A DNA stretch of 64,000 nucleotides from Catenibacterium mitsuokai (GTDB taxonomy: Bacteria > Bacillota_I > Bacilli_A > Erysipelotrichales > Coprobacillaceae): assembly GCF_025148785.1 (NCBI RefSeq), contig NZ_CP102271.1, forward strand, positions 1,273,569 through 1,337,568, in the 5' to 3' direction. Below the pieces are notes generated by a model. It saw only the letters and a list, made by a program, of their open reading frames with translations, searched no databases and was not told the origin of the DNA. Shown piece after piece: positions 9,511 to 18,905 of the stretch (its first letter is position 1; each line of letters starts with the position of its first letter). A program made the position numbers and the translations under genes.

Positions 9511-10737
9511 ATGTTGATTAAATATGAGTTTTTAAAAATTTTGCGTAAAAAGTCAACTTTAATTGTTATGGTGGTCAGTTTACTTTTAACAGCGTTTCTT
9601 TTTGGATTACCTATTATGCGATATCAGACCTATAATCAATACGGTGTTATAAAAGGCACAGAGGGTATTGCATACGAAAAGGCACAAGCCGAGAAATATG
9701 CTGTTCCTTTGACTGAGGACTATGTAACCGAAACAATCCAGGATGTGCAGAAACTTTTTGAAAATCCAGATAATATAGGAACAGATGGAAATGAACAGTT
9801 TTTAATAGGCGATGCCTATTGGAACAACATTGCACCGAGAGAAAAAATGCTTACTTTGATTGCAAAAGCTTATAGTAAGCCCAATGAATATGTTGGCTAT
9901 AATAGTATGCCAGATTTAGATGTATCAAACGGAGCAGATTTCTATCAAGCAATGGAAAGCAAGAGGGAAAACATACTCAATGCTCCATCTTCTAATTTAT
10001 CCAACGAGCAAAAAGATTATTGGAGAAATATGGCAAGCAATATAAATATGCCGTTAAAATATGGCTATTTTGAAGGTTGGGAGATTATTACAACTTCTTT
10101 TGAACTTTTAATGTTTGCTATATTAGCAATCTGCATTGTGATAGCTCCCGTTTTTTCTGGCGAATATCAAGCAGGTACTGATGCTGTAATTTTGTCTGGG
10201 AAATACGGAAAAACAAAATTGATAACGGCAAAAATTTTAGCTTCTCTTTTGTTCGGAACTATTGCATTTGTACTTCACATTATTGTGGCGTGTGGATTGC
10301 CGCTAATTGCATTTGGTATAGATGGGTGGAATTTACCGTTGCAGGCAGCTGGTTTATCAATCCCATATCCGTTTACATTTCTGCAGGCGACTCTAATCAA
10401 TGTAGGCGTTATTTACTTGGTACAGTTGGCAATGATTGGGCTGACGCTCCTTTTATCTGCAAAAATGAAAAGTCCTTATCTTGTTTTGATTGTACTTGTA
10501 CCAATACTTTTCATTCCGTTGTTCTTGGCGCCAAATGGAACGACAGGAATATATAACCTTACTCTGTTTTTATTACCTTATCGTGCAACTATCCCCGAAT
10601 TAGGTAAATATATTTCTTATCAGTTTGGAGGGTTGGTATTGGATACATTTTCTATGAGGGTAATAGTATATGCTGCATTAACAGTAATAACGCTTCCACT
10701 TGCCAGATTAGGATTTAAGAAACATCAAGTTGCATAA
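9511..10737 (+). CDS. ABC transporter permease
   Basis: A 408-residue membrane subunit. One helix near residues 18-38 is followed by a large extracytoplasmic region (about 40-190) and then five or six helices up to the C terminus. The ABC-2 type fold with a long first extracellular loop is common in lantibiotic and bacitracin-type exporters. The stop-start spacing to the ATPase is only two bases. It lacks the FtsX-type MacB layout. Confidence 0.88.
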   Translation: MLIKYEFLKILRKKSTLIVMVVSLLLTAFLFGLPIMRYQTYNQYGVIKGTEGIAYEKAQAEKYAVPLTEDYVTETIQDVQKLFENPDNIGTDGNEQFLIGDAYWNNIAPREKMLTLIAKAYSKPNEYVGYNSMPDLDVSNGADFYQAMESKRENILNAPSSNLSNEQKDYWRNMASNINMPLKYGYFEGWEIITTSFELLMFAILAICIVIAPVFSGEYQAGTDAVILSGKYGKTKLITAKILASLLFGTIAFVLHIIVACGLPLIAFGIDGWNLPLQAAGLSIPYPFTFLQATLINVGVIYLVQLAMIGLTLLLSAKMKSPYLVLIVLVPILFIPLFLAPNGTTGIYNLTLFLLPYRATIPELGKYISYQFGGLVLDTFSMRVIVYAALTVITLPLARLGFKKHQVA

Positions 10738-10745
10738 GGAGAGAT

Positions 10746-11120
10746 ATGAAAAAGAAAAAATTGATTATCATCGGAGTTGTTCTATTTGTTACGATAATTG
10801 TTGCTGTAATCACAATTAATCAAGTTTCTAAATGGTCTGAAATGTCATTTGAGGCGATTGTTCAAGAAACTGTTACTCAATCAGATGGCGAAATCCGTTT
10901 GATAGTTGAACGGACAACAGAGATTTATGGAAGTCCATTTAATTCACTTTTAATTAGTGATAGCACTAAGTTAGTAGACGAAGAAGATAATATAATATCA
11001 ATTACAGATTTTAGTCGAGGTGATACCGTAATGGTGGTATTGAAAGACTCATTTGATGAAGAACTTATCTTTTATTATCCTACCGTTTATCAAGTAAGGC
11101 TTATAAGCTCGGAAAAATAG
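10746..11120 (+). CDS. Small exported or membrane-anchored protein
   Basis: A 124-residue protein with one N-terminal hydrophobic helix (about 5-25) and a small extracytoplasmic beta-rich domain. It lacks a lipobox Cys. Sequence and size resemble DUF3221-type or OB-fold-like exported proteins, but I do not recognise it firmly. It follows the permease by eight bases and is the last gene of the operon, so it probably supports the transporter outside the membrane. Confidence 0.7.
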   Translation: MKKKKLIIIGVVLFVTIIVAVITINQVSKWSEMSFEAIVQETVTQSDGEIRLIVERTTEIYGSPFNSLLISDSTKLVDEEDNIISITDFSRGDTVMVVLKDSFDEELIFYYPTVYQVRLISSEK

Positions 11121-11197
11121 TTAAAAAAAGAAAGAAACCCACTGAATAAAAAAAACGGTGTTTTTGGTGGGCTGTTTCTTCACGCTCAGATAAACAG

Positions 11198-11233
11198 AAA
11201 TCCCTCCAGACCCGTTTGAGTTTGGAGGGATTT
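11198..11233 (+). terminator. Terminator-like hairpin after the ABC operon
   Basis: An 11-base perfect stem (AAATCCCTCCA / TGGAGGGATTT) with a short loop. A second, interrupted hairpin (GAAACCCAC ... GTGGGCTGTTTC) lies just upstream at about 11134-11179. Together they separate the cargo operon from the sigma-like gene. Confidence 0.6.
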
Positions 11234-11551
11234 CTTATGTGTTGGTCAAGTACCGACAATTCACTGCTTATCAGAAGCAGTAGCTTTCTACATAGCAACA
11301 CGGATTAGCGAGGATAGTCTGTTAAAAAAATCCTTGCTTCAGCGAAGGAGTATTCTGCTTCACAGGTAGAAGCTAAATATCTATATAATAGAAACAATAA
11401 CACCTATATCCGCATTGGTTTGACGACCTTTGCGGATTTTCTTTTGTCGTTTTTTGCAGAAATACGCCGCAGGGCTATTTCTGCCGTGGGATGCCGTTCT
11501 CCGCCTTTCAATCTGGATTTACAAAAAAATTCAGATTGGAGGTAACAGATT

Positions 11552-11980
11552 ATGGCTTACAACAAAGCCAAAGAAGAACGGAAATGGCGGCTCTGGAAAG
11601 AAGCCGAAGAAAAGAAACTGCGAAGTTTAGGTGTCAGCGAGGATGCTATTGAACAGCTCCATATCCATGACTGGGCGGTTTTCAATTCCGACAGGAGGTA
11701 TTATCAGCGTTTGCAAGACGCAGGTACATACCTTGAGGAGATTGCAGAACAAGACCAACCGATAGAAGCAAAAACGGTTGAGGATTTACTTGCCGACATT
11801 GAAAACGAAAAGCTCTATGCCGTTTTGATTAAAGTGGACAAGCAGACTTTACAGGCGTTGTTGCTCAAAATGCAGGGCTATTCTACCCAAGAAATTGCAT
11901 CGAAGCTCGGTATCACGGAAAAAGCTGTTTACAGGCGAATGGACAGGCTCAAAGAAAAAATAAAAAAGTTTTTTGAATAG
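11552..11980 (+). CDS. Sigma-70 region 4-like protein
   Basis: A 142-residue protein with a charged N-terminal half and a C-terminal helix-turn-helix (ALLLKMQGYSTQEIASKLG then EKAVYRRMDRLKEK) typical of sigma-70 region 4. Region 2 is absent, so it matches the short sigma-like proteins of Clostridia ICEs. GGAGGTAACAG precedes the ATG. It probably regulates ICE excision or transfer. A strong terminator follows. Confidence 0.8.
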   Translation: MAYNKAKEERKWRLWKEAEEKKLRSLGVSEDAIEQLHIHDWAVFNSDRRYYQRLQDAGTYLEEIAEQDQPIEAKTVEDLLADIENEKLYAVLIKVDKQTLQALLLKMQGYSTQEIASKLGITEKAVYRRMDRLKEKIKKFFE

Positions 11981-12008
11981 AGGGGAAATTTGAGGTTTCC
12001 CACGGGCT

Positions 12009-12043
12009 ACTGGGTGAGAGGACAAAAACTCTTACCCAGTTTT
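12009..12043 (+). terminator. Intrinsic terminator of the sigma-like gene
   Basis: A stem of about 12 pairs (ACTGGGTGAGAG / CTCTTACCCAGT) with a GACAAAAA loop is followed by TTTTCC-TTT. Confidence 0.85.
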
Positions 12044-12542
12044 CCTTTGTGTGGCGAAGATTGGGCAGTTCCTTGACAACCGAATACCTATTCGCCAAAT
12101 ACTTCCTCTTTGTGATTGTGATGAGCATAAGCGTGTGCAGCGGTACGCCATGACCTGCCGAAAGGCAGAGAGCGATAAATGCCGACTCAAAATATCGGGC
12201 AGCTCCCGATTCCGCCATAACCCACAAAGAGAACAATGGTACTCCCGTCCAGTCACAGTCCGAGCGTGATTAAACTGTCGCAGGCAATGAGGGCGGCTCT
12301 GTCAGACCGACAGTTGGGGTGAAACTCCCGTGGTGTCAGTTCGCTGCTGACCGTTTGGCGACTTCCCATAGCATTTCGGGGTGTCGAGGACAAATTGAAA
12401 TGCTTCCTATCATAATGCCAGATACAGGGCGGTCATAAGAACAGAGCTTTGTTTATATGCTCCGACCTTAAATACTTCCTTGTGTTTGGCTGTTACATAG
12501 GCAGGATGCTCCTGCCTAAATCCAAATGGGAGGTCAAACACT
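12044..12542. other. 500-bp GC-rich stretch without convincing gene
   Basis: Between the sigma-gene terminator and the toxin gene lies about 500 bases that are clearly richer in GC than the flanks. Short open frames exist on both strands but none has a good ribosome site, and they overlap one another. Small inverted repeats occur, for example GTCAGACCGAC with nearby complements and TGCCTAAATCC/GGCAGGA words close to 12510. It may be a structured leader or a gene remnant; I cannot decide. Confidence 0.4.
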
Positions 12543-12914
12543 ATGGATAGAATCATTAAGCGTGGCGACATCTACTACGCAAATTTAAACCCCGTCATCG
12601 GCTCGGAGCAGGGCGGTACACGACCTGTACTTATCATTTCTAATGATACAGGGAATAAGCACAGCCCTACGGTCATTGTAGCGGCGATTACAGGACAGAT
12701 TGGAACAAAGAAAAAACTACCGACACACACTATCGTACACAATGTCAATGGACTTGATAAAGATTCCATTATCTTATTGGAGCAAATTCGTACCATTGAT
12801 AAACAACGCCTGCAAGAGTATTTAGGAACCCTTGATGGGCGTTTTCTTGTTGCTGTTGATAAAGCTCTGGCTATCAGCGTTTCGCTTGAAAAAAGAATTG
12901 ATAAAAATGTGTAA
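12543..12914 (+). CDS. MazF/PemK-family endoribonuclease toxin
   Basis: A 123-residue toxin of the MazF/PemK mRNA interferase family. The N-terminal [19 protein letters not shown] carries the loop residues of the active site, followed by RPVLIISND and an internal [10 protein letters not shown] strand, all family-typical. GGGAGGTC precedes the ATG. No antitoxin-sized frame lies directly upstream, which is unusual; the 50-aa protein downstream is not an obvious antitoxin. It may stabilise the ICE. Confidence 0.9.
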   Translation: MDRIIKRGDIYYANLNPVIGSEQGGTRPVLIISNDTGNKHSPTVIVAAITGQIGTKKKLPTHTIVHNVNGLDKDSIILLEQIRTIDKQRLQEYLGTLDGRFLVAVDKALAISVSLEKRIDKNV

Positions 12915-13011
12915 ATGTGAATGTGTGGGTGGATTTGCACATTCGCCAAAGGGCGACTGTATCTCTATAATTTAGAGTGAACAGCCGCTTTGCTCTTGCG
13001 GAGGTATTCAG

Positions 13012-13164
13012 ATGGAAAATGTAAAAATAATAGAGAATGCAGAACAGCAGCCTGACATTGTAGCTGATGAAAAGGAAAACTTTGACGCTTTTATCAGTGC
13101 TATGGTGCAGATAGTTGAAAAATACGGAAAATCAGTTCTGCAAGATTTAGATTGTGTTGCGTAA
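13012..13164 (+). CDS. 50-residue protein before the recombinase
   Basis: A small acidic protein (begins MENVKIIENAEQQP, ends LQDLDCVA) preceded by GCGGAGG at good distance. It lies between the toxin and the serine recombinase. Short genes at this place are frequent in ICEs with TndX-like integrases and could be recombination directionality factors, but this one is acidic and shows no HTH, so function stays open. Confidence 0.6.
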   Translation: MENVKIIENAEQQPDIVADEKENFDAFISAMVQIVEKYGKSVLQDLDCVA

Positions 13165-13215
13165 TCTTACGCAACCTTACATATCACATTTTTCTAAACT
13201 ATCGGAGGTAACAGA

Positions 13216-14892
13216 ATGAACAGAGAGGGAAAGAAATGTGTTTTATATCCAAGAGTAAGTACAGAAATGCAGGTTGATGGATATAGCCTTGAAGGTCAGA
13301 AAAATAGTTTGAAACGATTTGCAGACAGAGAGGAAATGGAGATTGTAGGTGTATATGAGGACGCAGGAAAGTCAGGAAAATCTATTGAGGGGCGACCTGC
13401 ATTTAAGAAAATGCTGTCTGATATAAAAAACGGATTAGAGATAGATTATATTTTAGTATATAAGTTGTCACGCTTCGGAAGAAATGCAGCAGACATCTTA
13501 AATTCATTGGAGTTCGTTCAGTCTTATGGCATAAACCTTATTTGTATTGAAGAAGGAATTGATTCATCACAGACAAGCGGAAAGCTTTTAATATCTGTTC
13601 TTTCTGCTGTTGCAGAAATTGAGAGAGAAAATATTATAGAGCAGACAATGAATGGACGCAGGGAAAAAGCCAGACAGGGCGGTTGGAATGGTGGCTTTGC
13701 TCCTTACGGATATTATCTTGAAAATAATCAGCTTTTAATAGAAGAAACGGAAGCGAAAGCTATTCGCATTATCTTTGAGAAGTTTGGTAATTCTGATATT
13801 GGACTTGGCGGAGTGGCGAAATATCTTAATCTTCAAGGAATTAAAAAGATACCACGCCAGAATGGGAAATTGGAAACTTGGAGCAGCCATCTTATACGGC
13901 AGATATTAGATAATCCTGTTTATTGTGGTAAAATTGCTTACGGAAGAAGAACAAGGGAGAAAGTAAAAGGAACTAAAAACGAGTATAAACAGGTTCACAC
14001 CGATGATTATATTTTAGAGGAAGGACAGCACGAGGGTATTGTCAGCGAGGAATTATGGGAAAAGGTTCGTGCAAAGCGTATCGCCACGGGAATTAAGCAA
14101 CCGTCAAAGGTTGGCAAAGATAGGTCGCATCTTTTGACAGGTGTATTGAAATGTCCTATGTGTGGAAGCTCAATGTATACTAACAAACACGCTTGGACAA
14201 ATAAGGACGGTACATATAAGGAAGTCTATTATTATATATGTGGGAGAAATAAGCAGGAGCGAGGACATCATTGTGATTATAAGGCTTCTTTGAGAAAAAC
14301 AGATATTGAGCCGCTTGTTATTGAAGCAGTCAAAGAGTTGGTAAGTGACAAGTACTTTGCCAGAGAGATAAAAAGCAGAATTGGAATACAGACAGATACA
14401 AGTAATGTTGATAAGGAAATTGCAAATTATGAAAGTAAGCTGAAGGAGGTTGATTTGAATAAAGCTCGTCTGGAACGGGAGATTGATAATCTTCCTGCTG
14501 ATGCCCGTTATCGTGAGAGAAAAATCCACGATATGACATTAAGACTTGATGGGCTGTACGATACGATTGTTGAGTTGGAGGAACGAATTGAAGATGCAAA
14601 ATTACGAAGAAGTTCTATTGAGATGGAAGCCATTACTCTGGAGAATGTTTACAAAATAATGAAGAATTTTGGAAAGCTCTATGCTATAATGAGTGATGAA
14701 GAAAAGAAAAGCGTTATTTCTTATCTCATAAAAGAAATTCAAATATACCCAAACGGAGAGTCGGAAATGCCGTTGAAATCAATAGAGTTCAATTTTCCGA
14801 TATATCGTGACGGTAAGGAAGTAAGGAAAGTTTTGTGGGAAAGAGGTAATACCGTTGAGACGGTCTGCTTGATGTCTAGGAAAGAGAAATAA
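13216..14892 (+). CDS. Large serine recombinase (ICE integrase)
   Basis: A 558-residue TndX/TnpX-type site-specific recombinase. The resolvase catalytic domain has nucleophile Ser15 in YPRVSTEMQ, the arginine motif YKLSRFGRN and AEIERENI. A recombinase domain (about 160-270), a zinc ribbon with CPMCGSSM and a later YICGRN...C pair, and a coiled-coil with C-terminal tail follow. The full length indicates an active integrase that excises and inserts the ICE. It is the last ICE gene; the element end should lie in the following 100 bases. Confidence 0.95.
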   Translation: MNREGKKCVLYPRVSTEMQVDGYSLEGQKNSLKRFADREEMEIVGVYEDAGKSGKSIEGRPAFKKMLSDIKNGLEIDYILVYKLSRFGRNAADILNSLEFVQSYGINLICIEEGIDSSQTSGKLLISVLSAVAEIERENIIEQTMNGRREKARQGGWNGGFAPYGYYLENNQLLIEETEAKAIRIIFEKFGNSDIGLGGVAKYLNLQGIKKIPRQNGKLETWSSHLIRQILDNPVYCGKIAYGRRTREKVKGTKNEYKQVHTDDYILEEGQHEGIVSEELWEKVRAKRIATGIKQPSKVGKDRSHLLTGVLKCPMCGSSMYTNKHAWTNKDGTYKEVYYYICGRNKQERGHHCDYKASLRKTDIEPLVIEAVKELVSDKYFAREIKSRIGIQTDTSNVDKEIANYESKLKEVDLNKARLEREIDNLPADARYRERKIHDMTLRLDGLYDTIVELEERIEDAKLRRSSIEMEAITLENVYKIMKNFGKLYAIMSDEEKKSVISYLIKEIQIYPNGESEMPLKSIEFNFPIYRDGKEVRKVLWERGNTVETVCLMSRKEK

Positions 14893-14997
14893 ATAGCGAA
14901 AAGTAGCGTATTTATGGGCTTTTTTGAGATTAGTAGGTAGCTCATGAAAGTCCGTATTTCTTATATTGAAACATATCTACTGTAAAAACGGTCAGAG

Positions 14998-15150
14998 GGT
15001 TTAGGCTGTGGTTTAGATGTCGTGGGTTGTGGCACTAGGATAGATGTTATCTAGGGTGCAAACTCAATTTGAGTGAGTGATTTAGATGTTGTCTAATCCG
15101 GCAACTCGACTGTTGGCAATATAGCAGGCAGTGGATTAGATGTTATGGAA
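14998..15150 (+). repeat. Long direct repeat, copy 1 (TTAGATGT array)
   Basis: This segment matches 20836-20988 over its whole length with scattered differences. Inside it a word of the type T(T)AGATGTTRT recurs four times, near 15012, 15049, 15080 and 15134, followed each time by a short GC-rich spacer. The start codon of the TIR-like gene lies 15 bases behind its end. It could be a mobile repeat, a regulatory leader or a recombination site. Confidence 0.75.
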
Positions 15151-15164
15151 AGGTGTTGATAGTA

Positions 15165-16766
15165 ATGAGTGATTCGCAGATTACGATTTTTTACTCATGG
15201 CAATCAGATTTGCCGGGAAACGAAACAAGAAATATTATACAAGATGGTATCAAAGATGCTGTTCGTTTGTTAAGAGATACTGTCGATATCGAGGCAGACC
15301 GTGATACAAAGGGTGAGTATGGTTCTCCTGATATTGCAAATACGATTTTCACTAAGATTGATGAGTGTGATATTTTCGTTGCTGATGTAAGTGCGGTTTG
15401 CAAATATGAGGTAACGGATAAAGATGGAAATGTAAAAACCAAATATATGCCTAATCCTAACGTTATGTTAGAACTTGGATACGCAACTCATGTTGTTGGA
15501 TGGGATAATGTTATATGCGTCTTAAATGCGGATTATGGAACACCTGAAGACATGCCTTTTGATATTGCAAGCCGAAGACTTACTCCGTTTTCGTTAAAGG
15601 ATGGTTCTAGTAAGGGTGACGCAAAACGTTTTATTAAAAGTGTAATTCAAGAAACAGTAGAACATATTTTAGAAAACGGGAAGCGTGTAAAATCTGGTTT
15701 CTCAGACCTGCGTATTGGAGCTTATATTGACGGGACGATTTGTAATAAGGTGATGCCTTATAGTATTGCGTCATCTGCGAAATACCTTGCTATTAAAAAA
15801 CAAGCAATAGATGAATGTATTAAGTTGTTTGAAGAATTAAAATCCATAAAACTTTCTGCATGCACTCCGGAACCAGAGGATACGCTAGAGGATTCAGAGA
15901 GCACATCATCAGAGATTATCACGACAAAAGATGGTTCAATTTTAACTCCTATAAAAAGTCCATTAAATGTGAATCTATTCAAAGTACAACAAGTATCAAT
16001 TAAAGACGATGATAGAATTCGAGTATGTGATTTTGCAAAACAATACTTATCAATAGATATAGAAAAAGACGATGATATATTTGAGATGGGAAATCTGAAG
16101 CAAAAATTTTCTATTGGTATATCCTCATCATATAAATTGTTCGGAGAACCTGAAGAAAAAGAGAAATATCAGAAACTGATGAGTCTTAAATATAGATTGC
16201 ATCAGATTAAGATGCATGACTGGTATATTACAACTTTTGATGGTTATTTATTGATACCATTAGCAATTGGTAATGTATCAACAATTCCAGATGAGGACAT
16301 AGATATTTTTATTTCTATAGATGCATCAAAAGCGAAGGTTGTTTTGCCAACAAAGAAACTAATTAATCCTGAAATGCAAGGCCTAGAAGGTCTTCTGTAT
16401 GACAATGGAATTATCAAGAATCTTTTGATGATGCCTGAATCATCAGATATTTCTTATGACACCGATATATCATATAATTTAGCAGATAGTTTAGCTGTAA
16501 GTCAGGCATCAGTAAGAGCTCATTTTGGAGGGAACGGGATTCCTACTTATAATTCAGAAGATTATGAAAGGGAGTTATCAAAATATATTGCAACACCTAC
16601 TTCTGATGGTGAGTTCACATTTTCTGTTAGTTCTCTGAGAGCAAAAGAGAAAAAATGGATAGGCCCAGCGCTTCTACTCAAGCCATTAGCTGAATCGTTT
16701 GAAATTAAGTATTCTATTAAATCGAAAAAATCTGATGGTAGCTTGAATGGTACTATAAGTTATTAA
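15165..16766 (+). CDS. TIR-like domain protein, putative defence effector
   Basis: A 533-residue protein. Residues 1-170 contain a TIR-like nucleotide-processing domain: ITIFYSWQSD at the N terminus, SPDIANTIFTKIDECDIFVADVS, and NPNVMLELGYA with Glu103 at the position of the catalytic glutamate in NAD-cleaving TIR proteins. The remaining 360 residues are beta-rich and unrecognised; they may be a sensor. Family knowledge makes an NADase-type abortive-infection effector likely, but activity is inference. ATG at 15165 follows an AAGGTG site; a TTG at 15153 is the alternative. A terminator follows, so the gene stands alone. Confidence 0.75.
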   Translation: MSDSQITIFYSWQSDLPGNETRNIIQDGIKDAVRLLRDTVDIEADRDTKGEYGSPDIANTIFTKIDECDIFVADVSAVCKYEVTDKDGNVKTKYMPNPNVMLELGYATHVVGWDNVICVLNADYGTPEDMPFDIASRRLTPFSLKDGSSKGDAKRFIKSVIQETVEHILENGKRVKSGFSDLRIGAYIDGTICNKVMPYSIASSAKYLAIKKQAIDECIKLFEELKSIKLSACTPEPEDTLEDSESTSSEIITTKDGSILTPIKSPLNVNLFKVQQVSIKDDDRIRVCDFAKQYLSIDIEKDDDIFEMGNLKQKFSIGISSSYKLFGEPEEKEKYQKLMSLKYRLHQIKMHDWYITTFDGYLLIPLAIGNVSTIPDEDIDIFISIDASKAKVVLPTKKLINPEMQGLEGLLYDNGIIKNLLMMPESSDISYDTDISYNLADSLAVSQASVRAHFGGNGIPTYNSEDYERELSKYIATPTSDGEFTFSVSSLRAKEKKWIGPALLLKPLAESFEIKYSIKSKKSDGSLNGTISY

Positions 16767-16772
16767 TGAATA

Positions 16773-16813
16773 AAGCTCCCCATCACTGGATAGTTCCAGT
16801 GGTGAGGAGCCTT
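16773..16813. terminator. Terminator shared by TIR gene and recombinase fossil
   Basis: A stem with arms GCTCC-CCATCACTGG and CCAGTGGTGAGGAGC followed by CTTTCTATTTT. Closely related hairpins occur at 21972-22018 and 31831-31875. On the minus strand it follows the end of the recombinase pseudogene. Confidence 0.8.
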
Positions 16814-16825
16814 TCTATTTTATGC

Positions 16826-18390
16826 TTATTTTTCTACGTCGACCTTAAGTCCGGATTTCAATTCTACTGTGCAGTGGGGTGGCCAGATTGTGATTTGCTT
16901 AAGCCAGCGTTTTACAAGTGCTTCATCAAATAATGTAAGGTCGGAAGACTGGTTTTTATGAAATCCTGCAATTCCGTTATTCGCTGTAGCTGTTCATCGC
17001 GCTGTACCGTATCCATTGAGGCCTGCTGGCGCTTTTCTCTGAGTGCAAAAATCTGGTCGGCAATCTCATCGTAGGCTTCTTTGTTATTGGCCTTTTTAAC
17101 AAGCTCCTGCTGAAGTTCCATAAGCTTCTCATCAATACCATCAGTGGTGATGGCTGCAGAAGCTCTGATGACCTGCGCGATATTTTGCTGTAACTGCTTC
17201 TGGTATTTGGATTTATCACCAAGAAGCTCATTCAAGGCAGTAAGGACGATTTCCTGCAGGTCAAGCTCATTGATTGTTCTAGCGTGGCATTCAAGGTCAG
17301 TAGGTTCTAACTTGCTAATGCAGCGCCATACGATGGATTTGCAGCCGCGATTGTTCCAATGAATTCTTCTGAACATCTCACCGCAGTCGCTACAAATGAT
17401 AATCTGTGAGAAGCAGTGGTTGCAACTGTAACTTCGTTTCTTTCCATTGGCACTGGTCTTAACCACTCGCCTGCGTACCAACTCTTCTTGTACTCGCATG
17501 TAGATTTCTTTTGAAATAATCGCCTCGTGGTTGCCCTCAACATAATACTGCGGAACGATTCCGGTGTTCTTAACTCTGGTCTTGTTAAGAAATTCAGTAG
17601 TGTAAGTCTTTTGGAGAAGGGCATCACCGATGTATTTCTAGTTGCGGAGAATCTTGTTGATGGTGCTTGTATGCCATCGTGGTTTACCTGCGCCGGTGAG
17701 AATACCGTCTGCTTTAAGGCCTGCTGCAATCTTATCCATGCTGGAACCTTCAAGGTACTCACGATAGATTCTCTTTACGATTTCAGCCTGCTCTGGGTCA
17801 ATGACAAGGTTTCCTTCTTCATCTTTTGTGTAGCCAAGGAAGCGGTTATGGTTAACCTGCACCTGACCATTCTGGTAGCGGAACTGAAGTCCAAGCTTTA
17901 CGTTCTGGCTTAAGGACTGTGATTCCTGCTGAGCCAGTGAAGCTATAATCGTAAAAAGAACTTCACCCTTAGCATCCATTGTATTGATTGCTTCTTTTTC
18001 AAAAAATACCGGGATGTTCTTTTCCTTTAGCTGCCTGATGTACTTCAAGCAGTCTAAGGTGTTTCTGGCAAATCGGCTGATTGATTTTGTGATAATCATG
18101 TCGATGGTGCCAGCCTCGCAATCTTCAATCATACGGTTGAATTCTTCTCTGTTCTTTGTGTTGGTACCGGAAATGCCATCATCAGCGTATATTCCGACAA
18201 ATTCCCATTCAGGATTCTTCTTAATATATTCTGTATAGTGCTCAACCTGAGCTTCATAACTTGTAGCCTGCTCATCGCTGTCAGTACTAACTCTACAGTA
18301 CGCCGCGACTCGGAGTTTAGGCTTTGCATATTGCTTACGACCGGTATTACCAATTTGTCGTTTGACAAGAATGACCAATACATTTCCCAT
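16826..18390 (-). pseudogene. Large serine recombinase, inactivated
   Basis: A TnpX-like recombinase of roughly 520 codons on the minus strand. The catalytic domain is intact (Ser in [11 protein letters not shown], then [11 protein letters not shown]). A TAG at 17636-17638 interrupts the frame, apparently replacing a Glu codon; the same frame then continues through the recombinase domain and the coiled coil. Near 16935-16950 a frameshift separates the last part, which reads ALVKRWLKQITIWPPH and ends at 16826, the standard tail of this family. The start at 18390 has AAGGTT at suitable distance. It is thus a recent relic of an integrated transposon. Confidence 0.88.
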
Positions 18391-18405
18391 CAAATAACCT
18401 TGCTT

Positions 18406-18507
18406 TCTATACGGCTGTATAAGCATTTCATCGAGAAGATAACGGTTTACTACGAGAAACTGGTGGTCGAGTTTAAATCAGATTTTCAGATTGAAGTGGA
18501 AGCATAA
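18406..18507 (+). pseudogene. C-terminal tail of a second serine recombinase
   Basis: On the plus strand, directly behind the start of the minus-strand recombinase relic, the frame reads [20 protein letters not shown] and ends with a short acidic tail, which is the typical end of another large serine recombinase. The upstream part of this gene is missing. The two recombinases are head-on, so a later insertion replaced most of the older one. Confidence 0.7.
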
Positions 18508-18656
18508 TCAAAACAAACGAGGCGGTCGGAAATTGATCCGGATGTCTTTTTGTTGTGCTATGATGAAATGTTTACATTCGTGTGGTATAATAAATTGAAC
18601 TGACAGTGAAATCTAGTCGTACAGAAAGTTCTACGGTGAGTTAGGTGCTTAGAAAT

Positions 18657-18851
18657 AATGTTGAGATAGATGTAAAAGTTAAGTGCGTAGAAGAACAGAC
18701 CACTCAGGCAGTACTCACTGAGAAGGTTGGCACATCTCCGTCATAAGTGAATCGTCTTATCAAGAGTCTCAAAAAGATCGTAAATAAGACGTTTGTTCAG
18801 ATGATGGAACAGCTCGGCTATGATAAAGAGATTTCTTACGTAAAGAGGTGA
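18657..18851 (+). pseudogene. Short XRE-like HTH regulator fossil
   Basis: The frame reads TTQAVLTEKVGTSPS, then TAA, then VNRLIKSLKKIVNKTFVQMM and GYDKEISYVKR before TGA. This is the body of the very short HTH regulators common in Lachnospiraceae; the stop at about 18747 replaces the usual Tyr of the SYVNR helix. The N terminus is not recoverable. Confidence 0.65.
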
Positions 18852-18905
18852 ATTCGCAAGAATTACATTCTCCATAATAGAAATATCGTGAAAGGATTAT
18901 TTGAC

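Noticed and set aside
12051-12269. Cys-containing 72-aa frame upstream of the toxin gene
   Set aside because: No ribosome site, overlaps equally long frames on the other strand, and shows no recognisable family text.
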